Source of the DNA: Longimicrobiales bacterium | GTDB lineage: Bacteria > Gemmatimonadota > Gemmatimonadetes > Longimicrobiales > Gaopeijiaceae | Direction of reading: 5' to 3' | Assembly (NCBI GenBank): GCA_029245345.1 | Contig: JAQWPM010000007.1 | Location: 62,001-126,000, forward strand | DNA: 64,000 nucleotides | Shown: positions 26,650-34,257 of the stretch, in pieces | Position numbering within the stretch: position 1 is the stretch's first letter | Layout: each line of letters starts with the position of its first letter | The notes under the pieces: generated by a model | What the model was told of the DNA's origin: nothing | The model's input: only the letters and a program-made list of their open reading frames with translations | The model's database searches: none | Translations under genes and position numbers: made by a program

Positions 26650-28113
26650 GTGTCCAACCCTCCCCGGAAACTGCCTGTCGATCCTGAAGACGACTGCATT
26701 TTCGACCCCTACGACGACGGCCCTCGTGAAGAGTGTGGCGTTGTCGGGATAAGCGGCATCGACTTGGCGTCGGAGCAGGCTTTTCTAGCCATGTACGCGC
26801 TCCAGCACCGAGGGCAAGAAGCCGCCGGCTTGGTGACCTTCGACGACGAGGGCCCACACGTACTGAAGGGTGAGGGGCTGGTGGGTGACATCTTCAAGAC
26901 CTGGTCCGTGCGGAAGCTGACCGGCCGCACCGCGGTCGGCCACGTTCGGTACTCGACAGCGGGGGGCAGTGACCTCGACAACATTCAGCCGATCATCGCC
27001 CGGTATGCCCGGGGCCAGATCGCGTTGGCGCACAACGGAAACCTGACGAACCACTACGATCTCCGAAAACGATTGGTGGAGGACGGAGCGATATTCCGCA
27101 GCTCCTCGGACTCGGAGATGCTGGTTCACCTGATTGCCAAATCGCGACACGACAGTATCGATGCACAGGTCGATGACGCTCTGACGCACCTTGAAGGTGC
27201 GTTCAGTATCGTGATCTCGATCGACGACACCGTCTACGCCGCGCGTGACTCGCGCGGATTCAGGCCTCTCGTACTGGGTAGAAAGGACGGCGGGCACGTC
27301 GTTGCGAGCGAATCCTGTGCGCTGGACATTCTCGACGCGGAATACGTCAGAGACATAGCCCCGGGTGAGGTCATCAAGATCGAGGACGGCAAGGTCACGC
27401 AGCTGAGAAGCCTGCCCCCGGCAGTCAGTCCGTCACCGTGCATCTTCGAACTCGTCTACTTCGCTCGCCCGGACTCACGCATTTGGGGCCAGAGCGTTGA
27501 CGCGGCACGCCGCGCTTTCGGCAGGAGGCTCGCCATTGAACACCCCATCGAGGCCGATGCCGTCGTAGCCGTTCCCGACAGCGCCAATTCAGCGGCTCTT
27601 GGCTACGCCGAAGAGAGCGGGATTCCGTTCGAACTCGGGATCCTTCGGCACCACTATGTAGGTCGGACCTTCATCAAGCCTTCCCAAAAAGACCGCGATT
27701 TCGGTGCGCGCATGAAGTACAACCCGGTGAAGCACGTCCTAGAGGGAAAGAGAGTTGTCATCGTAGACGATTCCTTGGTTCGCGGCACAACGAGCAAGAG
27801 CCTCGTCCGTATGCTCCGCCAAGCTGGCGCCAAGGAAGTCCACTTCCGAATCGGAAGCCCTCCTGTGAAATGGCCATGCTTCTACGGCATCGACATGCCT
27901 ACAAAGGGTGAGTTGATCGCCTCTTCGATGGAGGTTTCGGAGATCGCCGAGACGTTGGGCGTGGACTCCTTAGGCTATTTGTCGCCGGAGGGAATGGTTG
28001 AAGCGGTGGCAGACGGCGGGCCGTACTGCTCCGCTTGCTTCTCCGGTGAGTACCCCGCCCCCCTGATCGACGTCGACAAGGGCTTTGTGTCCTCGGAGGG
28101 CCCCGGGCATTGA
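26650..28113 (+). CDS. purF: Amidophosphoribosyltransferase (4Fe-4S, propeptide type)
   Basis: This 487-aa enzyme commits PRPP to purine synthesis. The catalytic cysteine is Cys29, after a propeptide ending R-E-E, so Cys1 in the mature protein. The PRPP loop reads V-I-V-D-D-S-L-V-R-G-T-T-S-K. Four cysteines match the B. subtilis cluster ligands: Cys264, Cys410, Cys460 and Cys463. The first two become 236 and 382 after processing, the same numbers as in B. subtilis. An oxygen-labile 4Fe-4S cluster and propeptide cleavage are therefore expected. The start is GTG at 26650, and the stop overlaps add by 4 nt. Confidence 0.97.
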   Translation: MSNPPRKLPVDPEDDCIFDPYDDGPREECGVVGISGIDLASEQAFLAMYALQHRGQEAAGLVTFDDEGPHVLKGEGLVGDIFKTWSVRKLTGRTAVGHVRYSTAGGSDLDNIQPIIARYARGQIALAHNGNLTNHYDLRKRLVEDGAIFRSSSDSEMLVHLIAKSRHDSIDAQVDDALTHLEGAFSIVISIDDTVYAARDSRGFRPLVLGRKDGGHVVASESCALDILDAEYVRDIAPGEVIKIEDGKVTQLRSLPPAVSPSPCIFELVYFARPDSRIWGQSVDAARRAFGRRLAIEHPIEADAVVAVPDSANSAALGYAEESGIPFELGILRHHYVGRTFIKPSQKDRDFGARMKYNPVKHVLEGKRVVIVDDSLVRGTTSKSLVRMLRQAGAKEVHFRIGSPPVKWPCFYGIDMPTKGELIASSMEVSEIAETLGVDSLGYLSPEGMVEAVADGGPYCSACFSGEYPAPLIDVDKGFVSSEGPGH

Positions 28114-29141
28114 GCCCATCCTCCGAGTTCCTTTTCCGCCTGCCGAAGGCAGAGTTGCATGTGCACTTAGACGGCAGCCTACGTACCGACACGATGCTCG
28201 ACCTTGCGGCCGAACGAGGCATCACGATGCCTGCTCCGACCGCGGAAAGCCTCTACGAGTACATGGTCGTATCGGACGCGGAAAACCTCGAAGAGTACCT
28301 CGCGCGCTTCCACCTGACGTTGTCCGTCATGCAGGACGCCGAAGCGATCGAACGCATCGCCTACGAGTTGGCCGAGGATCACGCCAAAGAGAACGTCACC
28401 TACATGGAGGCGCGCTTCAGCCCGATCCTCAACGCTGAAGGTGATCTGGAGCCCTACGAAGCCCTGGAAGCGGCGCTGCGCGGGCTCTCTCGAGCGGAAC
28501 AGGACTACGACATCCGCACTGGAGTCATCGTCTGCGCCCTTCGGAGCCTCCCGGCATCTGTGTCCACCGAAATGGCTGAATTGGCCGTCGGACATGCCGA
28601 TAAGGGCGTGTGCGCGTTCGACGTGGCGGGTGCAGAGGCAGGAAACCCAGTCCGAGACCACCTCGAAGCCCTCAGAACGGCGGACGCCGCGGGCCTTCCG
28701 ATTACGATCCATGCCGGAGAGGGCTTCGGCGCATCGTCGATCCGGCAAGCGGTCGACGAAGGCCGTGCAGGGCGCATCGGCCACGGCACACGCCTCCTGG
28801 AGGATGAAGAGCTCCTCGCCCAGGTAAGGGACGCTGGCATCGCTCTGGAGGTCTGTCAGACTTCCAACGTACAGACCAGGGTCGCCGCGACCCACGCGGA
28901 CCATCCCCTCAAGCACTACTACGACGAGGGCGTCACGGTGTGCATTGGCACAGACAACCGTCTGATGAGCGGTGTGACGCTCACAGAGGAGTACGAGCAC
29001 GCTCGGGATGACCTCAGGTTTACTGAAACTGAGCTGCTTCGGGTGGCTCGGATGGGCTTTGAGAGCGCGTATGTGGGTGCTGACGCGAAGACTGAGCTGT
29101 TGGCGGACTTTGACGGGCGGGTTGAGGTGCTGACGGGCTAA
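28110..29141 (+). CDS. add: Adenosine deaminase
   Basis: The 343-aa TIM-barrel amidohydrolase has metal ligands His17 and His19 (H-V-H-L-D-G-S-L-R), the H-A-G-E box at 201-204, His225 in R-I-G-H-G, and Asp282 in G-T-D-N-R-L-M-S. The T-D-N-R form, rather than T-D-D-P, is also found in actinobacterial Add proteins. It deaminates adenosine to inosine and so links salvage to the de novo genes upstream. The start is TTG at 28110, overlapping the purF stop. It is the last gene of the plus-strand run. An adenine- or futalosine-specific relative is less likely. Confidence 0.9.
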   Translation: MSPSSEFLFRLPKAELHVHLDGSLRTDTMLDLAAERGITMPAPTAESLYEYMVVSDAENLEEYLARFHLTLSVMQDAEAIERIAYELAEDHAKENVTYMEARFSPILNAEGDLEPYEALEAALRGLSRAEQDYDIRTGVIVCALRSLPASVSTEMAELAVGHADKGVCAFDVAGAEAGNPVRDHLEALRTADAAGLPITIHAGEGFGASSIRQAVDEGRAGRIGHGTRLLEDEELLAQVRDAGIALEVCQTSNVQTRVAATHADHPLKHYYDEGVTVCIGTDNRLMSGVTLTEEYEHARDDLRFTETELLRVARMGFESAYVGADAKTELLADFDGRVEVLTG

Positions 29142-29162
29142 AGAAGGCAGGCGAACGCGCGC

Positions 29163-29296
29163 GACGCTGCTCTTCGCGGGTGCGCTGCGTTCTGGCTGGG
29201 GTCTTTCCGGGCCTCAAGGGGGTCTTCCTGTGCTCTTGCTTGCTCGTTCACTTCGCTCCGAGGCATAGCCCCTCGAGCCCCGCGAAGAGCAGCGTC
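29163..29296. repeat. 18-bp perfect inverted repeat enclosing 98 nt
   Basis: The arm GACGCTGCTCTTCGCGGG (29163-29180) is repeated exactly, inverted, at 29279-29296. Inside, smaller complementary pieces also pair, such as GCCTC near 29209 with GAGGC near 29260. As RNA it would fold into one long closed stem with inner branches. As DNA it looks like a small palindromic element with no coding capacity. No target-site duplication is obvious next to the arms. Confidence 0.6.
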
Positions 29297-29420
29297 ACAC
29301 ACGTCCCCCCGCCCCGCTTTGGAGGCACAACCGGCATCCCGTTTCGGGTACCTCCGCTTCGCGGTCAGCTGGTTGTCTCCACGGGTACCTGGCCAATCGC
29401 CGTCTCGTGAGATGGATGGC

Positions 29421-29486
29421 GGCGAGGCTCGTCATGGTTCGCTGGGGCACAGGTCGCGCTACGCGCGACTACGGCGGGGCCTCGCC
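29421..29486. repeat. Nested inverted repeat (cruciform or branched-hairpin unit)
   Basis: GGCGAGGC at 29421-29428 pairs with GCCTCGCC at 29479-29486, extendable by a T-G and a C-G pair. It encloses a second perfect hairpin, GTCGCGC-TAC-GCGCGAC at 29453-29469. The nested arrangement in the same short non-coding gap as the 18-bp inverted repeat makes chance less likely. Its role is unknown. Confidence 0.5.
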
Positions 29487-29616
29487 AGAGAGCGCGGCGG
29501 GGGCGCTTCGTACCGTCGGGCCTACGTGACCCATGAAGTGGTACTCCAGGTGTAATAAACGCTGCGAGAAGGGCCCGCGCTCACACAGCCACACGCGAAC
29601 ACAAGCCTACTCACGC

Positions 29617-29650
29617 AAAAAACCCCCGCCGGACCGAAGTCCGACGGGGG
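29617..29650 (-). terminator. Strong intrinsic terminator of the large lipoprotein gene (possibly bidirectional)
   Basis: On the minus strand a GC-rich hairpin, with CCCCCGTCGGA pairing with TCCGGCGGGGG and one mismatch, is followed at once by six T (29617-29622) about 40 nt past the stop at 29691. Read on the plus strand the same hairpin is followed by a short CCTTTTC, so it may also end transcripts from add. Confidence 0.85.
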
Positions 29651-29690
29651 CCTTTTCGCTCAGGTAGCGTGAGCTACCCGGAGTTCAGCG

Positions 29691-32600
29691 TTAGCTGATC
29701 TCGTAAGCCGCGATCGTCTCAACGTCGTTGTTGCCAACGATCGTCGCGAGGACGTTTACGTCGACACCGCCAGCGACACCGTCGAGACCCTCGTTGACCG
29801 TGTACCCACCCGTTGCCGGAGCAACGTCGAGCTGGTACACACCTTCGAGCAGGCCGCTGAACGTGTAGTTACCGCTCGCGTCCGTGTCGAAGTTCTGAAT
29901 GTGCGGCGACGGCACACCATGCTTCAGTGTGCAAGCACCCGCTGCCGGTGGCGACGGCGCTGCTGGTGCCGTCTGACACCGTGTGAGCGTCACGCGAACA
30001 CCAGTCGTCACGCCGACACCAGCCGCCGTGATTTGACCCTTGACCGTACCGGTCTGGAACAGGTGTACGAAGTTGGCATCGCCCGTGGTGAGCGCGCCGT
30101 TCGCGTTGTTCGGGCCAGCGCCGACGTTACCTGCGTCGGCTGCCGCTGTACCCGTCAGGTAGTTCCAGCGCGGGAACTCATCCAGCTGCGCCGGAGGTGA
30201 CATGTTACCGGCCTGACGCGTACCGGACTGGTTGAGCGTAGCGCCCGCACCAACCGCAGCAACGGTGGTGACCGCAGCCGTACTCGTCACAGAACCCGTT
30301 GCCGACAGCCCACGGAGGACCGTGGCGTTGGACGGGCTCGTTACCTGCACGATGTAAGCACCCTCACGGAGACCCGAGAACCCATAGGCACCGACAATAT
30401 CCGTCGTGGTGCTGGAAACGATGGACTCGCCGGAATCAATGACACCGTCAGCATCCGTGTCACTAATGAGGTCGACCGCGACACCGGACAGAGCTTCGTC
30501 CGGATCGATCGTGTTGAAATCTGCGTCACGATCGTTGACCACCACGCCCTGAACCTTCGTGTCCATGCGAACCGCCTGATAGTTCGCAACCGTGGTCACC
30601 GTACCGTAGCCCTGGACATCACGCGACGCAGTCTTCGCGTCGTCGTTGTTCACGTTACCGGAATTGGTAGCTACGGTAAGCGTATCGAAGAACTCCCAAG
30701 TACCGGCGATGTCTGCAACCGTCACCGTGTACGGTCCCTCGCGCACACCGGTGAACGCGTAGGCACCGGTTGCGCTCGTGGTGTCCATGTAGGACGCCGT
30801 GCCCTGGGTGTTCAGGGCCGTCGGGGCAAGCGTAACGATCACGCTTGCCGCTGCGGTGACCCCGTCAGCGGCCATTGCGACACCTGAAACCGTGTTGTTG
30901 GCCGTCTTGATGGCAAACGTCGAGTTGCCTGCACCACCCGTGAGGGTCTGGTCGGTGTAGACTTGATCCGATCCATCCAGCGTAATCGAAACCGTCGTAT
31001 CCGAAAGAACGACCACGTTGGTGCCGTCGGTTGCTCTTGCATGCAGCGTGTAGCTGCCCGTCGCGATGTTCGCCATGGTAAGCGCACCGGCGGCGGGAGC
31101 TGTCGGCCCAGAGACCGAAGCCGGCGTCGCCGCCGTGCTGAACAGCTCCATCAGCGTGGTACCGTCCACGTTACCGCGGTCGTCCAAAGCGGTGAACGTC
31201 GGCACCGCCGAAGAATCATCACGCTCGTGATGGATCCCCACCGAAATGTCCATATCAGTGTAGGTCACATGCTGTGTACCGAGAGCAATGGTCGTTCCAG
31301 CTGGATCAGTTCCGTTCCAGATGTAGCTGAGGAACGATCCTGCCGCGGTGCCACCACTTGCCGTGGGGGCCTGCGTGAACGCATGGCCATTCGCACCCGC
31401 CTGCGTATCACGGAGCCGGAACCAAAGCGTATCCGGGAACACACCGTCACCGCCGTCACCGCTGGCGATGATCGTAGCCGGCGTAACGGTGAAGGTCGCA
31501 TCACCATTTGCATCCGTCGTTGCGCCCGAACCCACAATGGCACCAGAGATGGTCGAGTCAACCCGCGAACGCATGATCACGCCCCAGCTTGCCAGCGTAT
31601 CTGCGTCGCTCTCAGCGGCGTGCACCGTGAACGTGATCGAGTTGTACAGAGCGTCGAACTCGTCGTTAGCCGTGGAAATCGAATCCTTGGCCGAGTACTT
31701 GATCTCAAGGATTTGCTCACCGCTCAACGTGTGTGTGACCGACGGCGGACCTGTGACTGAAGCAAAGATGACCTGGTCAATCTCAGCCGAGTTCGGGCTC
31801 ACATCCGCAGTCCGCGCGAAGCGGAACGTGGAGTAGCCATCCGCACCCGTAGCGACGGCCCCGAGGCGGCCGGTCGCGGTAGCTGCGACAGCGTTCGCCT
31901 GGGTGTCATACAGGCTGATCGTCCAGCCAACCACCGGCGACTGCTTCGGCCCGGGCGTCGTCGAGACGTCGTTATCCGTACCGAGGAAACCACCGACCTT
32001 GATGGCCTGCGTCGTGATATCGAACGGGAAGTCGACCGTTCCGGTCGAACCCGTCGTCAAGGTGATCAACTGCGGGTTGGTGCCGCCAAACGTGACCATG
32101 CCCGGAATTGGGGCACCCATCGTGAGCGTCACGCGGTAGGTACCAGCAGCGAGATCCGACACCGAGAAGGTACCATCAGCAGCTGTGACAACAGTAGACG
32201 TGTTGTCTACCAGAACACCCTCGATCGTGACGGTAACACCTGCCACCGAGAGGTTGTCCTCGAGACCAGCGCTGAACGAGTTGTCTTTGTCGTTCTCGTC
32301 AAGGAACATACGGCCCGTAATCATGGCCGTCGTGAGCAGTGAACCACCGAAACTCACAACCTCAGAAGAACCAACACCCAGCGTCACCGACTCAGACGTG
32401 GCTGCGAAGCTGTAGGTGCTGTCGTCGAAGCCGGACACTGCAACCGTGTAGGTTCCAGCGCGGAGACCGCTGAAGGAGTAGTCGCCGCCGGTGCCGGTCG
32501 TCGTGGTGGCCGCAGCGTTGAGCGAAGCCTGCCCGTTGAGCGAAGCCCCCCCGGTGAGCGAAACGGTCACCCCGGCTAGGCCTAAGCCGCCGCCGGTAAC

Positions 32601-32969
32601 CGAACCAAGAATGGCCGAGGTCCGAATGTACGAACCACTGAAGTTAGCAGTGGCCACCTGACCAGCCGACGAAACCGTGACGGCCATGACTGTGGCGGCA
32701 AAACTCGCGTCGGAGGCGAATCCGCTAATGGTTACCGTGTACGAACCGGCTGTAACTCCAGTGAAGGAGTATGCGCCGGATCCGTCCGTCGTCGCGCTAA
32801 CGCCAGACGACAGACCCACGGATACACCAGAAGCAGCCGAGCCTTCGAGCGTGACTACGCCGGACACCGTGCCTGTGACCGGAGGAGCGACGATAACCGG
32901 CGCTTCTCCTTCTTCACAAGCAGCGACTGTCACCAGCGCTGCGAGAGTCAAATACTTAAAAAACTTCAT
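29691..32969 (-). CDS. Large secreted lipoprotein of repeated SdrD-B / carboxypeptidase-regulatory-like beta-sandwich modules
   Basis: From the ATG at 32969 (AGGTG just upstream) the protein is 1092 aa. A signal peptide ends V-T-V-A-A-C, so Cys18 is the lipidated residue. At least six modules of about 70-110 residues follow, each with a G-x-V-x-L-x-G-V-x-V start and a G-x-Y-x-F-x-G-L/V-x-x-G-x-Y-x-V finish; clear ones begin near 32, 115 and 216. The third has Asp/Asn-rich loops (D-E-N-D-K-D-N) that look calcium-binding, as in SdrD B repeats. Composition is Ala/Thr/Gly/Val-rich with few Lys. It is probably an outer-membrane-anchored surface or matrix protein. It stands alone with its own promoter region and a strong terminator. 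Specific function unknown. Confidence 0.8.
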   Translation of the reverse strand: MKFFKYLTLAALVTVAACEEGEAPVIVAPPVTGTVSGVVTLEGSAASGVSVGLSSGVSATTDGSGAYSFTGVTAGSYTVTISGFASDASFAATVMAVTVSSAGQVATANFSGSYIRTSAILGSVTGGGLGLAGVTVSLTGGASLNGQASLNAAATTTTGTGGDYSFSGLRAGTYTVAVSGFDDSTYSFAATSESVTLGVGSSEVVSFGGSLLTTAMITGRMFLDENDKDNSFSAGLEDNLSVAGVTVTIEGVLVDNTSTVVTAADGTFSVSDLAAGTYRVTLTMGAPIPGMVTFGGTNPQLITLTTGSTGTVDFPFDITTQAIKVGGFLGTDNDVSTTPGPKQSPVVGWTISLYDTQANAVAATATGRLGAVATGADGYSTFRFARTADVSPNSAEIDQVIFASVTGPPSVTHTLSGEQILEIKYSAKDSISTANDEFDALYNSITFTVHAAESDADTLASWGVIMRSRVDSTISGAIVGSGATTDANGDATFTVTPATIIASGDGGDGVFPDTLWFRLRDTQAGANGHAFTQAPTASGGTAAGSFLSYIWNGTDPAGTTIALGTQHVTYTDMDISVGIHHERDDSSAVPTFTALDDRGNVDGTTLMELFSTAATPASVSGPTAPAAGALTMANIATGSYTLHARATDGTNVVVLSDTTVSITLDGSDQVYTDQTLTGGAGNSTFAIKTANNTVSGVAMAADGVTAAASVIVTLAPTALNTQGTASYMDTTSATGAYAFTGVREGPYTVTVADIAGTWEFFDTLTVATNSGNVNNDDAKTASRDVQGYGTVTTVANYQAVRMDTKVQGVVVNDRDADFNTIDPDEALSGVAVDLISDTDADGVIDSGESIVSSTTTDIVGAYGFSGLREGAYIVQVTSPSNATVLRGLSATGSVTSTAAVTTVAAVGAGATLNQSGTRQAGNMSPPAQLDEFPRWNYLTGTAAADAGNVGAGPNNANGALTTGDANFVHLFQTGTVKGQITAAGVGVTTGVRVTLTRCQTAPAAPSPPAAGACTLKHGVPSPHIQNFDTDASGNYTFSGLLEGVYQLDVAPATGGYTVNEGLDGVAGGVDVNVLATIVGNNDVETIAAYEIS
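32517..32564. repeat. 18-bp tandem repeat inside the lipoprotein gene
   Basis: The unit GTTGAGCGAAGCCTGCCC at 32517-32534 is followed by a near copy at 32535-32552 and a partial third to 32564. In the protein it gives repeated A-S-L-N-G-Q / A-S-L-N-A in the loop of the second module. Because the unit is a multiple of three, copy-number changes would keep the frame. Confidence 0.5.
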
Positions 32970-33014
32970 TTCACCTGAATTCCGTTTAGGAATGGATGAC
33001 TTGCCCCGAGTGGG

Positions 33015-33042
33015 CATATAGAACCGAGAATGATTGGAGCAA
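33015..33042 (-). promoter_or_regulatory. Candidate promoter of the large lipoprotein gene
   Basis: On the minus strand TATATG (-10, 33015-33020) lies 16 nt after TTGCTC (-35, 33037-33042). A start near 33008 would give a leader of about 40 nt. The 168 nt upstream of the gene are AT-richer than their surroundings, which fits a promoter zone, but the -35 match is weak. Confidence 0.25.
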
Positions 33043-33137
33043 TAACAATGCCACTTTTTGACTCAACCTAAATCATTGCAAGACAACGCCTTAGGGAGTC
33101 ATCAGCTTTCTGAGGGAAAGCGGAAAACCACCTACCC

Positions 33138-34139
33138 TCAGATTTCTGAGCCTTCTCTCAATAGTCGCTCCGCCAGATCCACAAACTCCGCTGATCCGAT
33201 GTAGAGCGGGACTCGCTGATGGAGTGCCTCGGGGATGACGTCCATGATGTCCTGAAATCCAGTGCTGGCACGGCCTCCAGCTTGTTCAGCGACCATCGCC
33301 ATGGGTGCCGCTTCATAGAGAAGCCGGAGCTTTCCGGCCCCATTGATGGAATCTCCGGGGTACATGAAGATCCCGCCCTGTAAAAGCGTCCGATGGAAGT
33401 CTGCGACAAGCGATCCGATATAACGAGATCCGAATCCACCGTCCGTCTTCAAATGACTCACCAGGCGCTGCTGACCCTGCGACCACCGGGCAAAATACGC
33501 TTCGTTGATCGAATAGATCTTCCGGGGCGGGTCAGGGAAGCGCATTTGGGGGTGGCTCAGTACGAATTCACCCAGGGACGGATCCAGCGTGAAGCCGTGG
33601 ACACCGGCCCCGGTGGTATACACGAGCATGGTCGAGGAGCCGTAAAGCACATATCCAGCGGCTACCTGGCGGCTTCCCGGCTGGAGACAGTCGTCCAGTG
33701 TTCCCCGCTCACCCGTACTGACTTTGCAATGGATACTGAAGATTGTGCCGATCGACACGTTCACATCGATGTTCGACGAACCATCGAGCGGATCAAAAAT
33801 CACCACATACTCACCGGCATCGAACTTGTCCGGGATCGGGATGAATTCTTCGTGCTCCTCTGATGCCATGCAGGCAACGAGGCCGGTATGGTCCAAGGCA
33901 CGGTACATGACCTGGTCTGCGAACGCATCCAGCTTCTGAACCGTCTCCCCGTGGACGTTGCGACCACCAGCATCACCAAGAATGTCTGCGAGACCTGCCT
34001 TGTTCACTTCTCGCCCGATCACCTTAGCTGCTAGGGCGATATCGTGAAGGAGGCTCGTGAAGGCCCCGGTGGCGGCAGGTGCGTCCCGCTCCTGATCCAC
34101 CAAGAAACGGGAGATGGTGACAACGTGACTTTCGAGCAT
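33138..34139 (-). CDS. fbp: Fructose-1,6-bisphosphatase class I
   Basis: This 333-aa gluconeogenic phosphatase has the metal-binding D-P-L-D-G-S-S at 116-122 and the E-E-H-E-E segment near 94-98. The later Y-I-G-S-L-V-A-D-F-H-R and Y-P-G-D motifs bind substrate. Class I enzymes are usually Mg2+-dependent and AMP-inhibited. It appears to be transcribed alone from a promoter at 34196-34224, and it lies between the large lipoprotein gene and comEC. The start is the ATG at 34139. Confidence 0.96.
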   Translation of the reverse strand: MLESHVVTISRFLVDQERDAPAATGAFTSLLHDIALAAKVIGREVNKAGLADILGDAGGRNVHGETVQKLDAFADQVMYRALDHTGLVACMASEEHEEFIPIPDKFDAGEYVVIFDPLDGSSNIDVNVSIGTIFSIHCKVSTGERGTLDDCLQPGSRQVAAGYVLYGSSTMLVYTTGAGVHGFTLDPSLGEFVLSHPQMRFPDPPRKIYSINEAYFARWSQGQQRLVSHLKTDGGFGSRYIGSLVADFHRTLLQGGIFMYPGDSINGAGKLRLLYEAAPMAMVAEQAGGRASTGFQDIMDVIPEALHQRVPLYIGSAEFVDLAERLLREGSEI

Positions 34140-34195
34140 CGAGAGCGGGGTCCTGTACGCTTGGCTTGGATAGAAAGCCGTGACGAGGGCTACCG

Positions 34196-34224
34196 AGGAT
34201 AGAAACGCTGCGTAAGCAGGTCAA
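34196..34224 (-). promoter_or_regulatory. Candidate sigma-70-type promoter of fbp
   Basis: On the minus strand TTGACC (-35, 34219-34224) and TATCCT (-10, 34196-34201) are separated by exactly 17 nt, giving a predicted start near 34188, about 50 nt before the fbp ATG. It is one of the best promoter matches in the window and lies in the comEC-fbp gap, free of other features. Confidence 0.45.
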
Positions 34225-34257
34225 CGCCACGGCAGTCTTCCGGACCGCGGACTACTG

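Larger units (their letters stand above)
29142..29616. other. Non-coding, hairpin-rich intergenic region
   Basis: About 475 nt between the end of add and the terminator of the convergent lipoprotein gene hold no convincing gene. Short open frames here are Pro/Arg/Ser-rich, lack a ribosome site and resemble no family. The DNA is instead full of short GC-rich palindromes, including two larger structured units listed separately (29163-29296 and 29421-29486). Possible explanations are a structured RNA, a palindromic intergenic repeat element or a long terminator/3' UTR zone for the purine run. Confidence 0.6.

Noticed and set aside
29180-29555. Two short plus-strand frames (76 and 78 codons) in the add-lipoprotein gap
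   Set aside because: Composition is Pro/Ser/Arg-rich, with no ribosome site, and they run through the hairpin arms, so a non-coding explanation is better.
30963-31760. 265-codon plus-strand frame inside the lipoprotein gene
   Set aside because: Shadow of an Ala/Thr/Gly-rich coding region, with extreme Arg content.
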